Shown here piece after piece: positions 45,292 through 53,806 of a stretch of DNA of 64,000 nucleotides; position 1 is the first letter of the stretch, and each line of letters begins with the position of its first letter. The position numbers and the translations under genes were made by a program. The notes beneath the pieces are model-generated. The model did no database searches and was not told the origin of the DNA. It saw only the letters and a list, made by a program, of their open reading frames with translations. The stretch comes from Mesorhizobium ciceri WSM4083 (GTDB lineage: Bacteria > Pseudomonadota > Alphaproteobacteria > Rhizobiales > Rhizobiaceae). The stretch lies in the NCBI RefSeq assembly GCF_000519305.1, contig NZ_JAFG01000007.1, positions 103,994 to 167,993 on the forward strand, written 5' to 3'.

Positions 45292-46143
45292 TCACTCGCC
45301 GGGCTCATCGCTTTCGGGAAACGGCCGCACCGGCGTGCCGGTATAGGCCCACAGCCACTCGCGCGGCAGCGGCCCTTTGTTTCGCTCGGCCTGCTGCGAC
45401 TGCTCCCAGGCATGCGCCAGGATGCCGACCGAGCGCGACAGCACGAAAAGCCCTCGCGTCAGCGGCGGCGGGAAACCGAGTTCGCCATAGATGACGGCGG
45501 TTGCGCCATCGATGTTGAGCGGTATTTTTTTCCCCCTGCGTCGCGCGACGTCAGCCTCGATCGCTTCTGCAATGTCGGCGAAACGTCCATTGACGGCACC
45601 GCGCACGGCAAATTCGCGGGTCAGTTCCAGCAGCCGCGGCGCGCGCGGGTCGACAGGATGGAAGCGATGTCCGAGCCCCGGCACATAGCCCTTCTCCTCG
45701 GCGAAGAACCGGTCGAGCCGCGCCGAGACCGCTTCATTCGGCGTCATCCCGGCATCGATCGCCCCAGCAATGTCACCATAGAAGGAAAGCGCCTGCTCGC
45801 CGGCGCCACCGTGCACGTCGCCGAGAACGTTGATGGCCGAGGCCATGGCGCTGTTGATACCGACGCCGCAGGTTGCAGCCATGCGGGCGATGGCGATCGA
45901 TGGCGCCTGCGGTCCGTGGTCGACGGCGGCAGCCAAGGCAATGCCGAGCAACTCGGCTTGGTCCTCGCTGGGCAGTTCGCCGCGCAGCATCAGCCAGATG
46001 ACAGCCGGGAAGCTGACGCGGCCGATCAGATCCTGGATCTCGTAGCCGCGCAGCCGGATGACACCAGGCCGCATCTCGATGATATCGGTCTGCCACCATT
46101 CCTCGCCGCGCTCACGGCCAGTCTTCTTCTCCGTGCCGCTCAT
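45292..46143 (-). CDS. Citryl-CoA lyase-like (citrate synthase family) protein
   Basis: A 283-aa short citrate-synthase-fold protein. Family catalytic positions are all visible: His in NVLGDVHGGAGEQALS, His in VPGLGHRFHPVDPRAPRL, and Asp in PLNIDGATAVIYGELGFPP. The late helix GLFVLSRSVGILAHAWEQ and the Arg near REWLWAYTGTPV complete the site. Its size and its neighbour, a CoA transferase, suggest a lyase acting on an acyl-CoA rather than condensing citrate synthase. It overlaps the CoA transferase gene by 4 bp. Confidence 0.85.
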   Translation of the reverse strand: MSGTEKKTGRERGEEWWQTDIIEMRPGVIRLRGYEIQDLIGRVSFPAVIWLMLRGELPSEDQAELLGIALAAAVDHGPQAPSIAIARMAATCGVGINSAMASAINVLGDVHGGAGEQALSFYGDIAGAIDAGMTPNEAVSARLDRFFAEEKGYVPGLGHRFHPVDPRAPRLLELTREFAVRGAVNGRFADIAEAIEADVARRRGKKIPLNIDGATAVIYGELGFPPPLTRGLFVLSRSVGILAHAWEQSQQAERNKGPLPREWLWAYTGTPVRPFPESDEPGE

Positions 46144-47324
46144 GCTCGTGCCTTTGTCTTGGCGCGGGGTGGCAGGTCGGCGAACACCTCGCCCATATGT
46201 TCGCCGAGCGCCGGCGGCGGCTTTGTCGGCAAGGGCGCCTCGCCATCGACCAAGAAGCCGCCGCGCAGAACGGTCAGCGGCTTGTCCATGCCAGCCACAT
46301 CGTCGAAATTCGCGGTCACCTGGCGTTCGAGGACTTGCGGCTCGGCCAGCACTTGCGGGATCGTCAGCACCCTGCCGGCAGGCACGCCGGCGCGATTGAG
46401 CATCTCTTCCCAGGCCGCGGCCGGCGCGCCCGCCAGGGCGTCCTCGATCTCGACTTTAAGCGCCGCACGGTTGCGCTTGCGCGTCTCGCGCTCGGCAAAG
46501 CGGGTATCGGAAGCCAGTTCCGGCCGGCCGATCAGCCGGCACAGCGCCACGAACTGCTCCTGCTTGTTGGCGGCGATGTTGATGAGCCCGTCGCCGGTGC
46601 GAAACGCACCGGAGGGTGCCGCCGTCATGTTCTCATTGCCCATCGGCTTGGGGTCGATACCTGCGGTCAGATAATTGGAAACCGGCCAGCCAAGTGCGGA
46701 AAGTGTGCATTCGAGCATCGAGACGTCGAGAAAGGCACCCTCGCCGCTCGTCTTCTGCCGCAGCAGCGCCGAGGTAATGGCGAACGCGCCGACCAGTCCG
46801 CCAAGCGTGTCGGCCACGGGATAGCCGACCCGCAGCGGCGCCGTTTCCGGTGTGCCGGTGATGCTCATGATCCCAGACAGGCCCTGGATGATCTGGTCAT
46901 AGGCGGGATTGTCGCGCATCGGCCCGGTCTGGCCGAAGCCCGATATCGCGCAATAGACGAGGCCGGGACGAACCGCCTTCAGCGCCTCGTAGCCAAGGCC
47001 GAGCCGATCCATCACGCCGGGGCGGAAATTCTCCACCAGTGCGTCGGCGCTGGCCACCAGATCGAAAAAGCGCTCGCGATCGGCTTGCTTCTTGAGGTCG
47101 AGCACAACCGACCGTTTGCCGGCGTTCTGCGCCAGGAACGAGGCGCCCATGCCGGCGCTGTTGAGCTCTGGCGAACCGCCGAGCTGGCGGGCCAGGTCGC
47201 CGCCTTGCGGCGCCTCGACCTTGATCACGTCGGCACCAAGCAGCGCCAGCTGATAGGCACAGTAGGGACCGGCCAGGACATTGGTCAGGTCGAGGACGCG
47301 GATACCGGAAAGCAGTTCTGTCAT
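46140..47324 (-). CDS. CaiB/BaiF family (class III) CoA transferase
   Basis: A 394-aa class III CoA transferase. It shows LLSGIRVLDLTNVLAGPYCA, KVEAPQGGDLARQLGG, NAGKRSVVLDLKK and FRPGVMDRLGLGYEAL. The catalytic aspartate is in GAFLDVSMLE. Such enzymes move CoA between carboxylic acids. It lies 15 bp after the TctA gene and overlaps the lyase gene, so it probably activates the acid imported by the transporter. Confidence 0.93.
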   Translation of the reverse strand: MTELLSGIRVLDLTNVLAGPYCAYQLALLGADVIKVEAPQGGDLARQLGGSPELNSAGMGASFLAQNAGKRSVVLDLKKQADRERFFDLVASADALVENFRPGVMDRLGLGYEALKAVRPGLVYCAISGFGQTGPMRDNPAYDQIIQGLSGIMSITGTPETAPLRVGYPVADTLGGLVGAFAITSALLRQKTSGEGAFLDVSMLECTLSALGWPVSNYLTAGIDPKPMGNENMTAAPSGAFRTGDGLINIAANKQEQFVALCRLIGRPELASDTRFAERETRKRNRAALKVEIEDALAGAPAAAWEEMLNRAGVPAGRVLTIPQVLAEPQVLERQVTANFDDVAGMDKPLTVLRGGFLVDGEAPLPTKPPPALGEHMGEVFADLPPRAKTKARA

Positions 47325-47339
47325 GGCTTCATGGATCGA

Positions 47340-48863
47340 TCAGGCATCGCCGGGCACATGCTCCGGTCCGCGCCGACGCCGATGCTCGATGAAGGCCCAG
47401 ATATGCGGCCCGGCGAGGCCGATGAAGGCGAGCGTCAGCAGCGTCAGCGACAGCTTGTGGGTGTAAAACACCGACCAGTCGCCATTCGAGATGGTCATCG
47501 CCCGGCGGAACTGGGTTTCGGCGAGCGGCCCAAGGATCATACCGATAATGACGGGCGCGGTCGGGAAATCGAAGCGCCGCATCAGGAAACCGGCCGCCCC
47601 CAGCAGATAGAGGATGACGAGGTCGATGGGCGATTGCGAAATGCCATAGGTGCCGACCGTGGCGAACACCAGGATGCCGGCATAGAGCTGCGGCGCCGGG
47701 ATTTTCAGCAGCCGCACCCACAGGCCGATCAGCGGCAGGTTGAGGATGACCAGGATGACGTTGGCGATGAACAGGCTGGCGATCAATCCCCAGACGAGGT
47801 CGCCCTGGGTCGTGAGAAGCAGCGGTCCGGGGTTTATGCCGTAGCTCTGGAAGGCCGACAGCATGATCGCCGCCGTCGCCGAGGTCGGCAGGCCAAGCGT
47901 CAGCATCGGCACCAGCACGCCGGCTGCGGAGGCATTGTTGGCGGCCTCGGGGCCGGCGACGCCCTCGATGGCGCCGACCGTGCCGAACTCCTCCTTGTGC
48001 TTCGACAGCTTCTTTTCGATGGCATAGGACAGGAAGGTCGGGATTTCGGCGCCGCCGGCCGGCATGGCGCCGATCGGGAAGCCGATCGCGGCGCCGCGCA
48101 GCCAGGGTTTCCACGAACGCCCCCACTCGGCCGCCGTCATGTAAAGCGAGCCCTTCAGCGGCACGATCTCGTCCTTCCCGGCATAGCGGCGCGAAGCCAT
48201 GTAGAGCGTCTCGCCGACGGCAAACAGGCCGACCGCGGCAATGATGACATCGACGCCATCAAGCAGTTCGGTCGAGCCGAAGGTGAAGCGCGGCTGGCCG
48301 GTCTGCAGGTCGACGCCGATCATGCCGATGACGAAGCCGGCAAACAGGCTGGTGAGCCCGCGCACCGAGGACGAGCCAAGCACGGCCGAAACGGTGATGA
48401 AGGCCAGCACCATCAGCGAAAAATACTCGGCCGGGCCGAAGGCCAGGGCGAATTTGACCACCACAGGCGCCAGGAAGGCGACGCCGAGCGTGCCGAGCGT
48501 GCCGGCGACGAAGGAGCCGATCGCCGAGGTGGCAAGTGCCGCGCCGCCACGGCCGGACCGCGCCATCCTGTTGCCTTCCAGGGCGGTGACGATGGTGGCG
48601 CTTTCGCCGGGCGTGTTGAGCAGGATCGACGTCGTCGAACCACCATACATGGCGCCGTAGTAGATGCCGGCAAACAGAATGAAGGACGCTTCCGGCGCCA
48701 CCTGATAGGTGATCGGCAAAAGCAGCGCGATGGTCAGTGCCGGCCCAAGACCGGGCAGCACGCCGATGGCGGTGCCAAGCGTGGTGCCAAGCAGGCACCA
48801 CAGAAGGTTGACCGGGGTGAAGGCGACCGAGAAGCCATGTGCGAGATGTCCGAGCGTTTCCAT
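47340..48863 (-). CDS. Tripartite tricarboxylate transporter permease TctA (cassette 1)
   Basis: Large membrane subunit of 507 aa with about twelve helices. Family blocks: [40 protein letters not shown] and [20 protein letters not shown], then [20 protein letters not shown]. The stop is 15 bp before the CoA transferase start. TctB is 4 bp upstream. Confidence 0.94.
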   Translation of the reverse strand: METLGHLAHGFSVAFTPVNLLWCLLGTTLGTAIGVLPGLGPALTIALLLPITYQVAPEASFILFAGIYYGAMYGGSTTSILLNTPGESATIVTALEGNRMARSGRGGAALATSAIGSFVAGTLGTLGVAFLAPVVVKFALAFGPAEYFSLMVLAFITVSAVLGSSSVRGLTSLFAGFVIGMIGVDLQTGQPRFTFGSTELLDGVDVIIAAVGLFAVGETLYMASRRYAGKDEIVPLKGSLYMTAAEWGRSWKPWLRGAAIGFPIGAMPAGGAEIPTFLSYAIEKKLSKHKEEFGTVGAIEGVAGPEAANNASAAGVLVPMLTLGLPTSATAAIMLSAFQSYGINPGPLLLTTQGDLVWGLIASLFIANVILVILNLPLIGLWVRLLKIPAPQLYAGILVFATVGTYGISQSPIDLVILYLLGAAGFLMRRFDFPTAPVIIGMILGPLAETQFRRAMTISNGDWSVFYTHKLSLTLLTLAFIGLAGPHIWAFIEHRRRRGPEHVPGDA

Positions 48864-48867
48864 GGCG

Positions 48868-49404
48868 TCAGCCCCTCAACATGGTGATGAATGCATCGAT
48901 GACCGTGTTCAGCTGGTTCTCGATGAAACCGGCACCGATGTTGACGCCAAGCGCCCTGGCGAAGCCGAAATAGGCGGCCAGCGCCAGGATCAGGCCGAGC
49001 ACTGCGTCACGCAGTGTGCGCTTGCTGCCGAAGCCGTAGCAGACGAGCACGAACATGATGACGGATGCCGCCGTGAAGCCGAGCGGTCGGATGAGCAGCA
49101 GATTGGCGATCAGGCCGATGACGACGAAGCCCATCGCCTTCCAGTCGGTCGGCGTCTCCTTTTCCTCCTCCGGCTGCCAGCCGCCGCGCAAGGCAGCGAG
49201 GATGAGCAACAGCGAAAGAACCACCAGGCCGAACATGGTGAGGTAGGGAAAGACGGTCGGGCCGACCTTGGAGTAGAGCGGCGACACCGGGATTGCCAGC
49301 GTCTGCCAGGCGACGGCGCCGGCGCAGGCCAGGAGCCCGATGCCTATCAACAATTCCGGCACGGCAAGGCGCCACGGCGCCGCCTGCTGGTCGCTGGTGC
49401 TCAT
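48868..49404 (-). CDS. Tripartite tricarboxylate transporter small subunit TctB (cassette 1)
   Basis: A 178-aa membrane protein with about four helices ([58 protein letters not shown] and others). The pattern [13 protein letters not shown] is typical of TctB. GGGAGGAT precedes the ATG at 49404. Between it and the binding-protein gene is a hairpin at 49494-49519. Confidence 0.9.
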   Translation of the reverse strand: MSTSDQQAAPWRLAVPELLIGIGLLACAGAVAWQTLAIPVSPLYSKVGPTVFPYLTMFGLVVLSLLLILAALRGGWQPEEEKETPTDWKAMGFVVIGLIANLLLIRPLGFTAASVIMFVLVCYGFGSKRTLRDAVLGLILALAAYFGFARALGVNIGAGFIENQLNTVIDAFITMLRG

Positions 49405-49493
49405 CGGTATCCTCCCAAGGTGTCCGGCATCCTCCAGCCGGCCGCATCCGCAGTTTCGCCGCATCATATGTCCATGCGGCAGGCGAGATGGGA

Positions 49494-49519
49494 AGGGGGC
49501 GGCACTCTAACCGCCCCCT
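49494..49519 (-). terminator. Hairpin between binding-protein gene and tctB
   Basis: Perfect 9-bp stem AGGGGGCGG (49494-49502) with CCGCCCCCT (49511-49519), just after the minus-strand binding-protein stop. There is no T-run, so it is probably a partial terminator or mRNA 3' stabiliser allowing the binding protein to be made in excess. Confidence 0.55.
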
Positions 49520-49526
49520 GAAAACA

Positions 49527-50501
49527 TCAGGCGAGGCCGAGATCCTTGAGGATCGCGGTGATGCGGGCCGTGTCCTCGGTGAGGAATTTTGCGTAGTCGT
49601 CGCCAGTCAAAAGGATGGGCGTCCAGTTGCGGTTTTTGCACTCGGTTGCCCATGCATCGCTCTTGGCCATGGTCTCGATCATTGTGACCATCGCCGCCTT
49701 GTCGGCGTCGGAAACGCCGGGCGGTGCGAAGACGCCGCGCCAGTTGAACAGCTCGACATCGATGCCGGCCTCCTTCAGCGTCGGCGCATCGATGCCGTCC
49801 TGGCGCTTGTCTGCCGAGATCGCGAGCAGCCTGAGCGCGCCCGCCTTGACCTGCTCGGAGAACTCGCCAAAGCCGGAGATGCCAGCCGCGACCTGGTTGC
49901 CGAGCAGCGCCGACAACGCCTCACCGCCGCCGGCGAACGGCACGTAGGACAGGTTAGTCGCCGGCACGCCGACGGTCTTGGCAATCAAGCCGAACAGGAT
50001 GTGATCGGAACCGCCTGCCGAGCCGCCGGCGACAGGAACCTTTGTCGGATCGGCCTTGAGCGCGGCGACGAAATCAGCGGCCGTCTTGAACGGCGACTCC
50101 GCCGGCACGACCAAGGCCTCGAACTCGCCGGTGAGGCGGGCGATCGGGGTGACTTGCGTCAGATTGTTCGCGGCCTTGTTGGCGATGATGGCGCCAACCA
50201 TGACCATGCCGGCAACCATCAGGGAATTGCCTTTGCCGTTCCACTGGCTGATGAATTGCGGCAGCCCGACAGTGCCGCCGGCGCCGCCGACATTGGTGAT
50301 CTGCGAACCCGAGATCAGCTTTTCACTGCGCAGCACCTGGTCGATCGTGCGCGCCGTCTGGTCCCAGCCGCCACCGGGTGCGGCAGGCACGAAGAGCTGT
50401 ATCTGGGGCGCGCCTTCGGCGAAAGCGGGAGAAAGATGCGACGTCATCAGCCCGGCGCCCACGGCTGCGGTGCTCATCAAAAATCTGCGTCTGTTCAGCA
50501 T
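49527..50501 (-). CDS. Tripartite tricarboxylate transporter substrate-binding protein (cassette 1)
   Basis: Bug/TctC-type periplasmic binding protein of 324 aa. The signal region NRRRFLMSTAAVGAGLMTS has a twin-arginine-like motif, with cleavage probably after AFA. The mature part shows IQLFVPAAPGGGWDQTARTI, NVGGAGGTVGLPQF and SAGGSDHILFGLIAKTVG. The ligand is not predictable from sequence. It is divergent from an IclR regulator. Confidence 0.93.
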   Translation of the reverse strand: MLNRRRFLMSTAAVGAGLMTSHLSPAFAEGAPQIQLFVPAAPGGGWDQTARTIDQVLRSEKLISGSQITNVGGAGGTVGLPQFISQWNGKGNSLMVAGMVMVGAIIANKAANNLTQVTPIARLTGEFEALVVPAESPFKTAADFVAALKADPTKVPVAGGSAGGSDHILFGLIAKTVGVPATNLSYVPFAGGGEALSALLGNQVAAGISGFGEFSEQVKAGALRLLAISADKRQDGIDAPTLKEAGIDVELFNWRGVFAPPGVSDADKAAMVTMIETMAKSDAWATECKNRNWTPILLTGDDYAKFLTEDTARITAILKDLGLA

Positions 50502-50593
50502 GGGGATTCCTCCAAATCACGACACCTCCTCCGGTGCCCGCCAAAACGCGCCTGCATCCAGACCCGTCATCGATTTCAAGCAGATGTTACGGA

Positions 50594-50630
50594 GTTCTGT
50601 CAACGGAAACGATATTCTACTGGACAGAAC
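50594..50630. promoter_or_regulatory. Inverted repeat in the IclR/TTT intergenic region
   Basis: GTTCTGTC (50594-50601) and GACAGAAC (50623-50630) are exact inverses separated by 21 bases. A direct AACGATAT duplication overlaps it. The site lies 56 bp before the IclR start and 93 bp before the binding-protein start, so it is a good operator candidate. Confidence 0.5.
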
Positions 50631-50685
50631 GATATGGTGGCGCGACACAGTCGCGTCGCTCGGCTTTCTTCAAACTGGAACCGCC

Positions 50686-51456
50686 ATGGACTCGCCACGC
50701 AAATCGGCAGATGGGGAAATAGATCGCACCTCGGCGGACGGTGTTGCCGCGCTTGATCGGGCCATTGCCATCCTCGATGCCTTCACCACGGATGACCGGT
50801 CGCTCAGCCTGGCCGAAATCGCGGCGCGCACCGGCCTCTACAAGAGCACCATCCTGCGGCTTGCGAATTCCCTTATGCGCGGACGATTGCTCGAGCGCCT
50901 CGACAATGGGCGCTACCGCGTCGGACCCGCGACCTTTCGGCTCGGTGCGCTCTACCAGCGTTCGGTCGTGGCGGTCGATATCCTGCTGCCGATCATGCGC
51001 GATCTTTCCGAGCGAAGCTGGGAGAGCGTTGCCTTCTACGTTCGCTCGGGTGACGTCCGCACCTGTCTTTACCGCGTCGAATCCAAGCACCCGATCCGCT
51101 ACACGATACGCGAAGGCGACGTATTGCCTTTGCTGCTCGGCTCGGGCGGCCGCGTGCTCGCAGCGTTTTCGGGCCAGCAGGGCGAACCCTACGAGACCAT
51201 CCGCAAGACCTGCAACTGTCTCGCCGTCGGCGACCGCGATCCCGAGACGGGGGGCGTGTCGGCGCCGGTGTTCGGGCCGGGGGGCGTCCTGCTCGGCGCC
51301 TTGACCCTGGCTGGACCAAGCACGCGCGTCGATGCGGCATTTCTGCAGCGTATGAAGCGTCCGCTGCTCGAGGCGGCGGCCCGCGCCACCCGCGCCTTCG
51401 GCGAGGACGCCTCCATGCTCGAGCGGGCAAGCCTGGCAGCGGACGCCATGCGGTAG
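50686..51456 (+). CDS. IclR family transcriptional regulator
   Basis: A 256-aa regulator. The N-terminal winged helix is LDRAIAILDAFTTDDRSLSL, EIAARTGLYKSTILRLANSL and YRVGPATFRLGALYQ. The C-terminal effector domain includes VAFYVRSGDVRTCLYRVES and GSGGRVLAAFSG. IclR proteins sense small carboxylic acids or related metabolites. Its divergent arrangement suggests that it controls the TTT/CoA-transferase operon. Confidence 0.94.
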   Translation: MDSPRKSADGEIDRTSADGVAALDRAIAILDAFTTDDRSLSLAEIAARTGLYKSTILRLANSLMRGRLLERLDNGRYRVGPATFRLGALYQRSVVAVDILLPIMRDLSERSWESVAFYVRSGDVRTCLYRVESKHPIRYTIREGDVLPLLLGSGGRVLAAFSGQQGEPYETIRKTCNCLAVGDRDPETGGVSAPVFGPGGVLLGALTLAGPSTRVDAAFLQRMKRPLLEAAARATRAFGEDASMLERASLAADAMR

Positions 51457-51487
51457 AACACGTCCTCGTTGGAAGCCCCCGCTCAGG

Positions 51488-52021
51488 TCACCGGGCCAGC
51501 AGGATGGTCGGAGTATCGTGATAGGTGGTCTTCACCACTTCCCGGTAACCGCACTTCGCAGCCACCCTCAGCGAAGCGCCGTTTTCCGGATCGATGATGC
51601 AGACGGTCTTCTCGCGCCCGAAAATCACTTCGCCCCACGCCAGGATGCGGCCAACCACCTCGGTGGCGAAGCCCGCCCCGTGCGCGGCCGGCACCAGCGC
51701 CCACCCGGCTTCGGGAATGCCTTCGATCGATGGTTCCATGTCGCGCTTCAGGTCGTGAAACCCGGCCTCGCCGATGAAGCGGCCGGTCGCCTTCTCCTCG
51801 ATCGCCCAGAAGCCATAGCCGAGCAGCGACCACAGGCCGGCGTGACGCAGGAAGCGCATCCAGCTTTCTTCGCGCGTGCGCGGTTTGCCGCCGATGAAGC
51901 GGGTGACGACGGGATCCGTCCACATCGCGGCATAGGTGTCGAAATCGTCCAGCCGGTGTGCCCGCAGGATGGTGCGCTTCGTTTCGATGACAGGAGCGCT
52001 GGTCGCTTGTGGATTGTTCAT
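51488..52021 (-). CDS. GNAT family N-acetyltransferase (RimJ/RimL type)
   Basis: A 177-aa acetyltransferase. It starts with ETKRTILRAHRLDDFDTYAA and contains GEAGFHDLKRDMEPSIEGIP, then the acetyl-CoA region GAGFATEVVGRILAWGEVIF and DPENGASLRVAAKCGYREV. This arrangement is that of the Acetyltransf_3 group. The ATG at 52021 has GAGG upstream. Substrate unknown. Confidence 0.9.
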   Translation of the reverse strand: MNNPQATSAPVIETKRTILRAHRLDDFDTYAAMWTDPVVTRFIGGKPRTREESWMRFLRHAGLWSLLGYGFWAIEEKATGRFIGEAGFHDLKRDMEPSIEGIPEAGWALVPAAHGAGFATEVVGRILAWGEVIFGREKTVCIIDPENGASLRVAAKCGYREVVKTTYHDTPTILLAR

Positions 52022-52218
52022 GGGATCTGCCTCGCACGGATCGTCAGCGCTTAGCAAATCGCCGGTGCGGCGCAAGGGGCCAGGGCAACACGGCCCATCA
52101 TCCAGGCGCCGCTATGGGAATTTTGCGAGACGGTGTTATTTTCACCGCAGGCCGATTTCAACACCTGCCAGCGCGACTTTCAAGCGCGCATTGGCGCCGT
52201 CAAACCCAGGGAAAGAGC

Positions 52219-52674
52219 ATGGACACTACCGATCTTGTGCTTGCGATCTTCCATCATCTGCTGGTGTTTTCGCTGGCGGGGATCATCGGCGCCGAATTCG
52301 TCCTGATCCGCGGCGACCTGGGTGCTGCGACGCTCAAGAGGCTCGCAGGCATCGACCGCCATTACGGCATCATTGCCACGCTGATCATCGTCGTCGGCAT
52401 CGGCCGCGTCTTCTATGGCCTCAAGGGCTGGGAATTCTACGTCTACAACTGGGTGTTCTGGGCCAAGATAGCGGCGTTCGGCCCTGTCGGCCTGCTGTCG
52501 ATCATCCCAACCGTCCGCTTCATATCCTGGAACAGGCAGGCGAGCGCCAATGCCTCGTTCCAGGTGCCGGCGACCGAGCTTGCGTCCGTGAAGACCTACA
52601 TCCGCGCCGAAGCTTTCATCTTCCTGCTGATCCCGGTCTTTGCCGCGGTGATGGCGCGCGGCTACGGATACTGA
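52219..52674 (+). CDS. DUF2214 family membrane protein
   Basis: A 151-aa protein with four hydrophobic segments: LAIFHHLLVFSLAGIIGAEF, IIATLIIVVGIGRVFYGLKG, WAKIAAFGPVGLLSIIPTVR and AEAFIFLLIPVFAAVMARGY. A histidine pair in the first helix and the pattern GxExxLIR are typical of DUF2214. Function unknown. The ATG at 52219 is preceded by AGGGAAAG. Confidence 0.88.
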   Translation: MDTTDLVLAIFHHLLVFSLAGIIGAEFVLIRGDLGAATLKRLAGIDRHYGIIATLIIVVGIGRVFYGLKGWEFYVYNWVFWAKIAAFGPVGLLSIIPTVRFISWNRQASANASFQVPATELASVKTYIRAEAFIFLLIPVFAAVMARGYGY

Positions 52675-52705
52675 GGCCGAACCTCTACTCGCAAGCTGGT
52701 CTCGA

Positions 52706-53608
52706 TCACAAACTAGCGGCAATCTCCCGGATAAAATCCAGAAATGCTCTGACCTTAGCCGGCGGCAGATGGCGCGATGGGTGATAGGCGTAGAGCGGGT
52801 AAAGTTCTTCCGACCACTCCCGCAGGATCGGCACGAGGTCTCCCCGTGCCAGGAACGGCGCAAGGCCGATGGCGAGGCTTTGGAAAATGCCTTGGCCCGC
52901 CACGCAGGCTGTGACCGCGACGGAAGGATCATCCAACACCAGGCGGCTTGAGACCTCGACCCTGACGATCTCTCCGCCCCGGTGAAACTCCCATGGAAAA
53001 GGAAGGCCGGTTTGAGGATCACGGAAGAGAAGCGCCTCGTGATGGACGAGGTCGTGCGGCGACTGTGGCTGGCCGTGCCGTTCGAGATAGGCCGGCGCCG
53101 CAACTGTCAGGATCGGGGTTTCCAGGAGCTTGCGTATGATGAGGGATGAGGCATCGGGCGGCCCGAAGCGTATCGCCACGTCCACGCCGGTCATCATCTC
53201 CTCGCGGTAATTGCTGGTCAAGAAATCCAGCATCAGCAGCGGATAGCGGGCGAGGAACCGCTGCAGCCCGGCCGCGAGCACCATGCGTGCGAACCACGGG
53301 TCCACCGATACGCGCAGCCGGCCGCGTACGAGCGCCGCGGCGCCCGCGGCCTCGGCCGCCGCCTCATCCAGGCCTGCAAGAAGCGGCATCACCTGTGCGT
53401 GGAAGCGGCGTCCTTCCTCGGTGAGGGTGACTGCGCGCGGATTGCGATCGAACAACCGCACGCCGACCCGCGCCTCCAGACGCGCGACGGCCCGGCTCAC
53501 CCCTGATGGCGTCAGGCCGAGCATCTCCGCGGCGCGAGCGAAATTCCCAGCCTCCGCAACCGCTGCCAGGACCCCGACGCCGGTCAGAAGCCGCGTGTCG
53601 AAAACCAT
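52706..53608 (-). CDS. LysR family transcriptional regulator
   Basis: A 300-aa regulator. The N-terminal helix-turn-helix is AAVAEAGNFARAAEMLGLTP and SGVSRAVARLEARVGVRLFD. The effector domain contains GRLRVSVDPWFARMVLAAGL and ITVAAPAYLERHG-like sequence. GAAGGAG precedes the ATG at 53608. It is divergent from the serine hydrolase/NmrA/aldo-keto reductase set and probably regulates it. Confidence 0.94.
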   Translation of the reverse strand: MVFDTRLLTGVGVLAAVAEAGNFARAAEMLGLTPSGVSRAVARLEARVGVRLFDRNPRAVTLTEEGRRFHAQVMPLLAGLDEAAAEAAGAAALVRGRLRVSVDPWFARMVLAAGLQRFLARYPLLMLDFLTSNYREEMMTGVDVAIRFGPPDASSLIIRKLLETPILTVAAPAYLERHGQPQSPHDLVHHEALLFRDPQTGLPFPWEFHRGGEIVRVEVSSRLVLDDPSVAVTACVAGQGIFQSLAIGLAPFLARGDLVPILREWSEELYPLYAYHPSRHLPPAKVRAFLDFIREIAASL

Positions 53609-53665
53609 TCGATTCTCCTTCGTCTCAGCAGGTCCAGGCCGGAGCCTCACTTAGAGGCAGCAATC

Positions 53666-53682
53666 AGTGAATCTGAGTCACT
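53666..53682. promoter_or_regulatory. LysR-type operator candidate
   Basis: AGTGA (53666-53670) and TCACT (53678-53682) form a 17-bp interrupted palindrome of LysR-box form in the divergent promoter region, about 60 bp before the LysR start. Further partial repeats (TGATTC, GAATCA) occur just downstream. Confidence 0.45.
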
Positions 53683-53806
53683 GTAACATTGATTCTAATG
53701 CGCGTGAATCATGTCATGGCACGACTTACAAGGTGACGTCCTGGCAACATTGCGGACGAGCCGGCCGAGAAAATCGGATTTCCCTCGATCCAGAAAGGAG
53801 TTGGTC

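Noticed and set aside
46197..48887. 896-codon plus-strand ORF over the CoA transferase and tctA
   Set aside because: Antisense shadow; composition low in hydrophobics and no recognisable domain.
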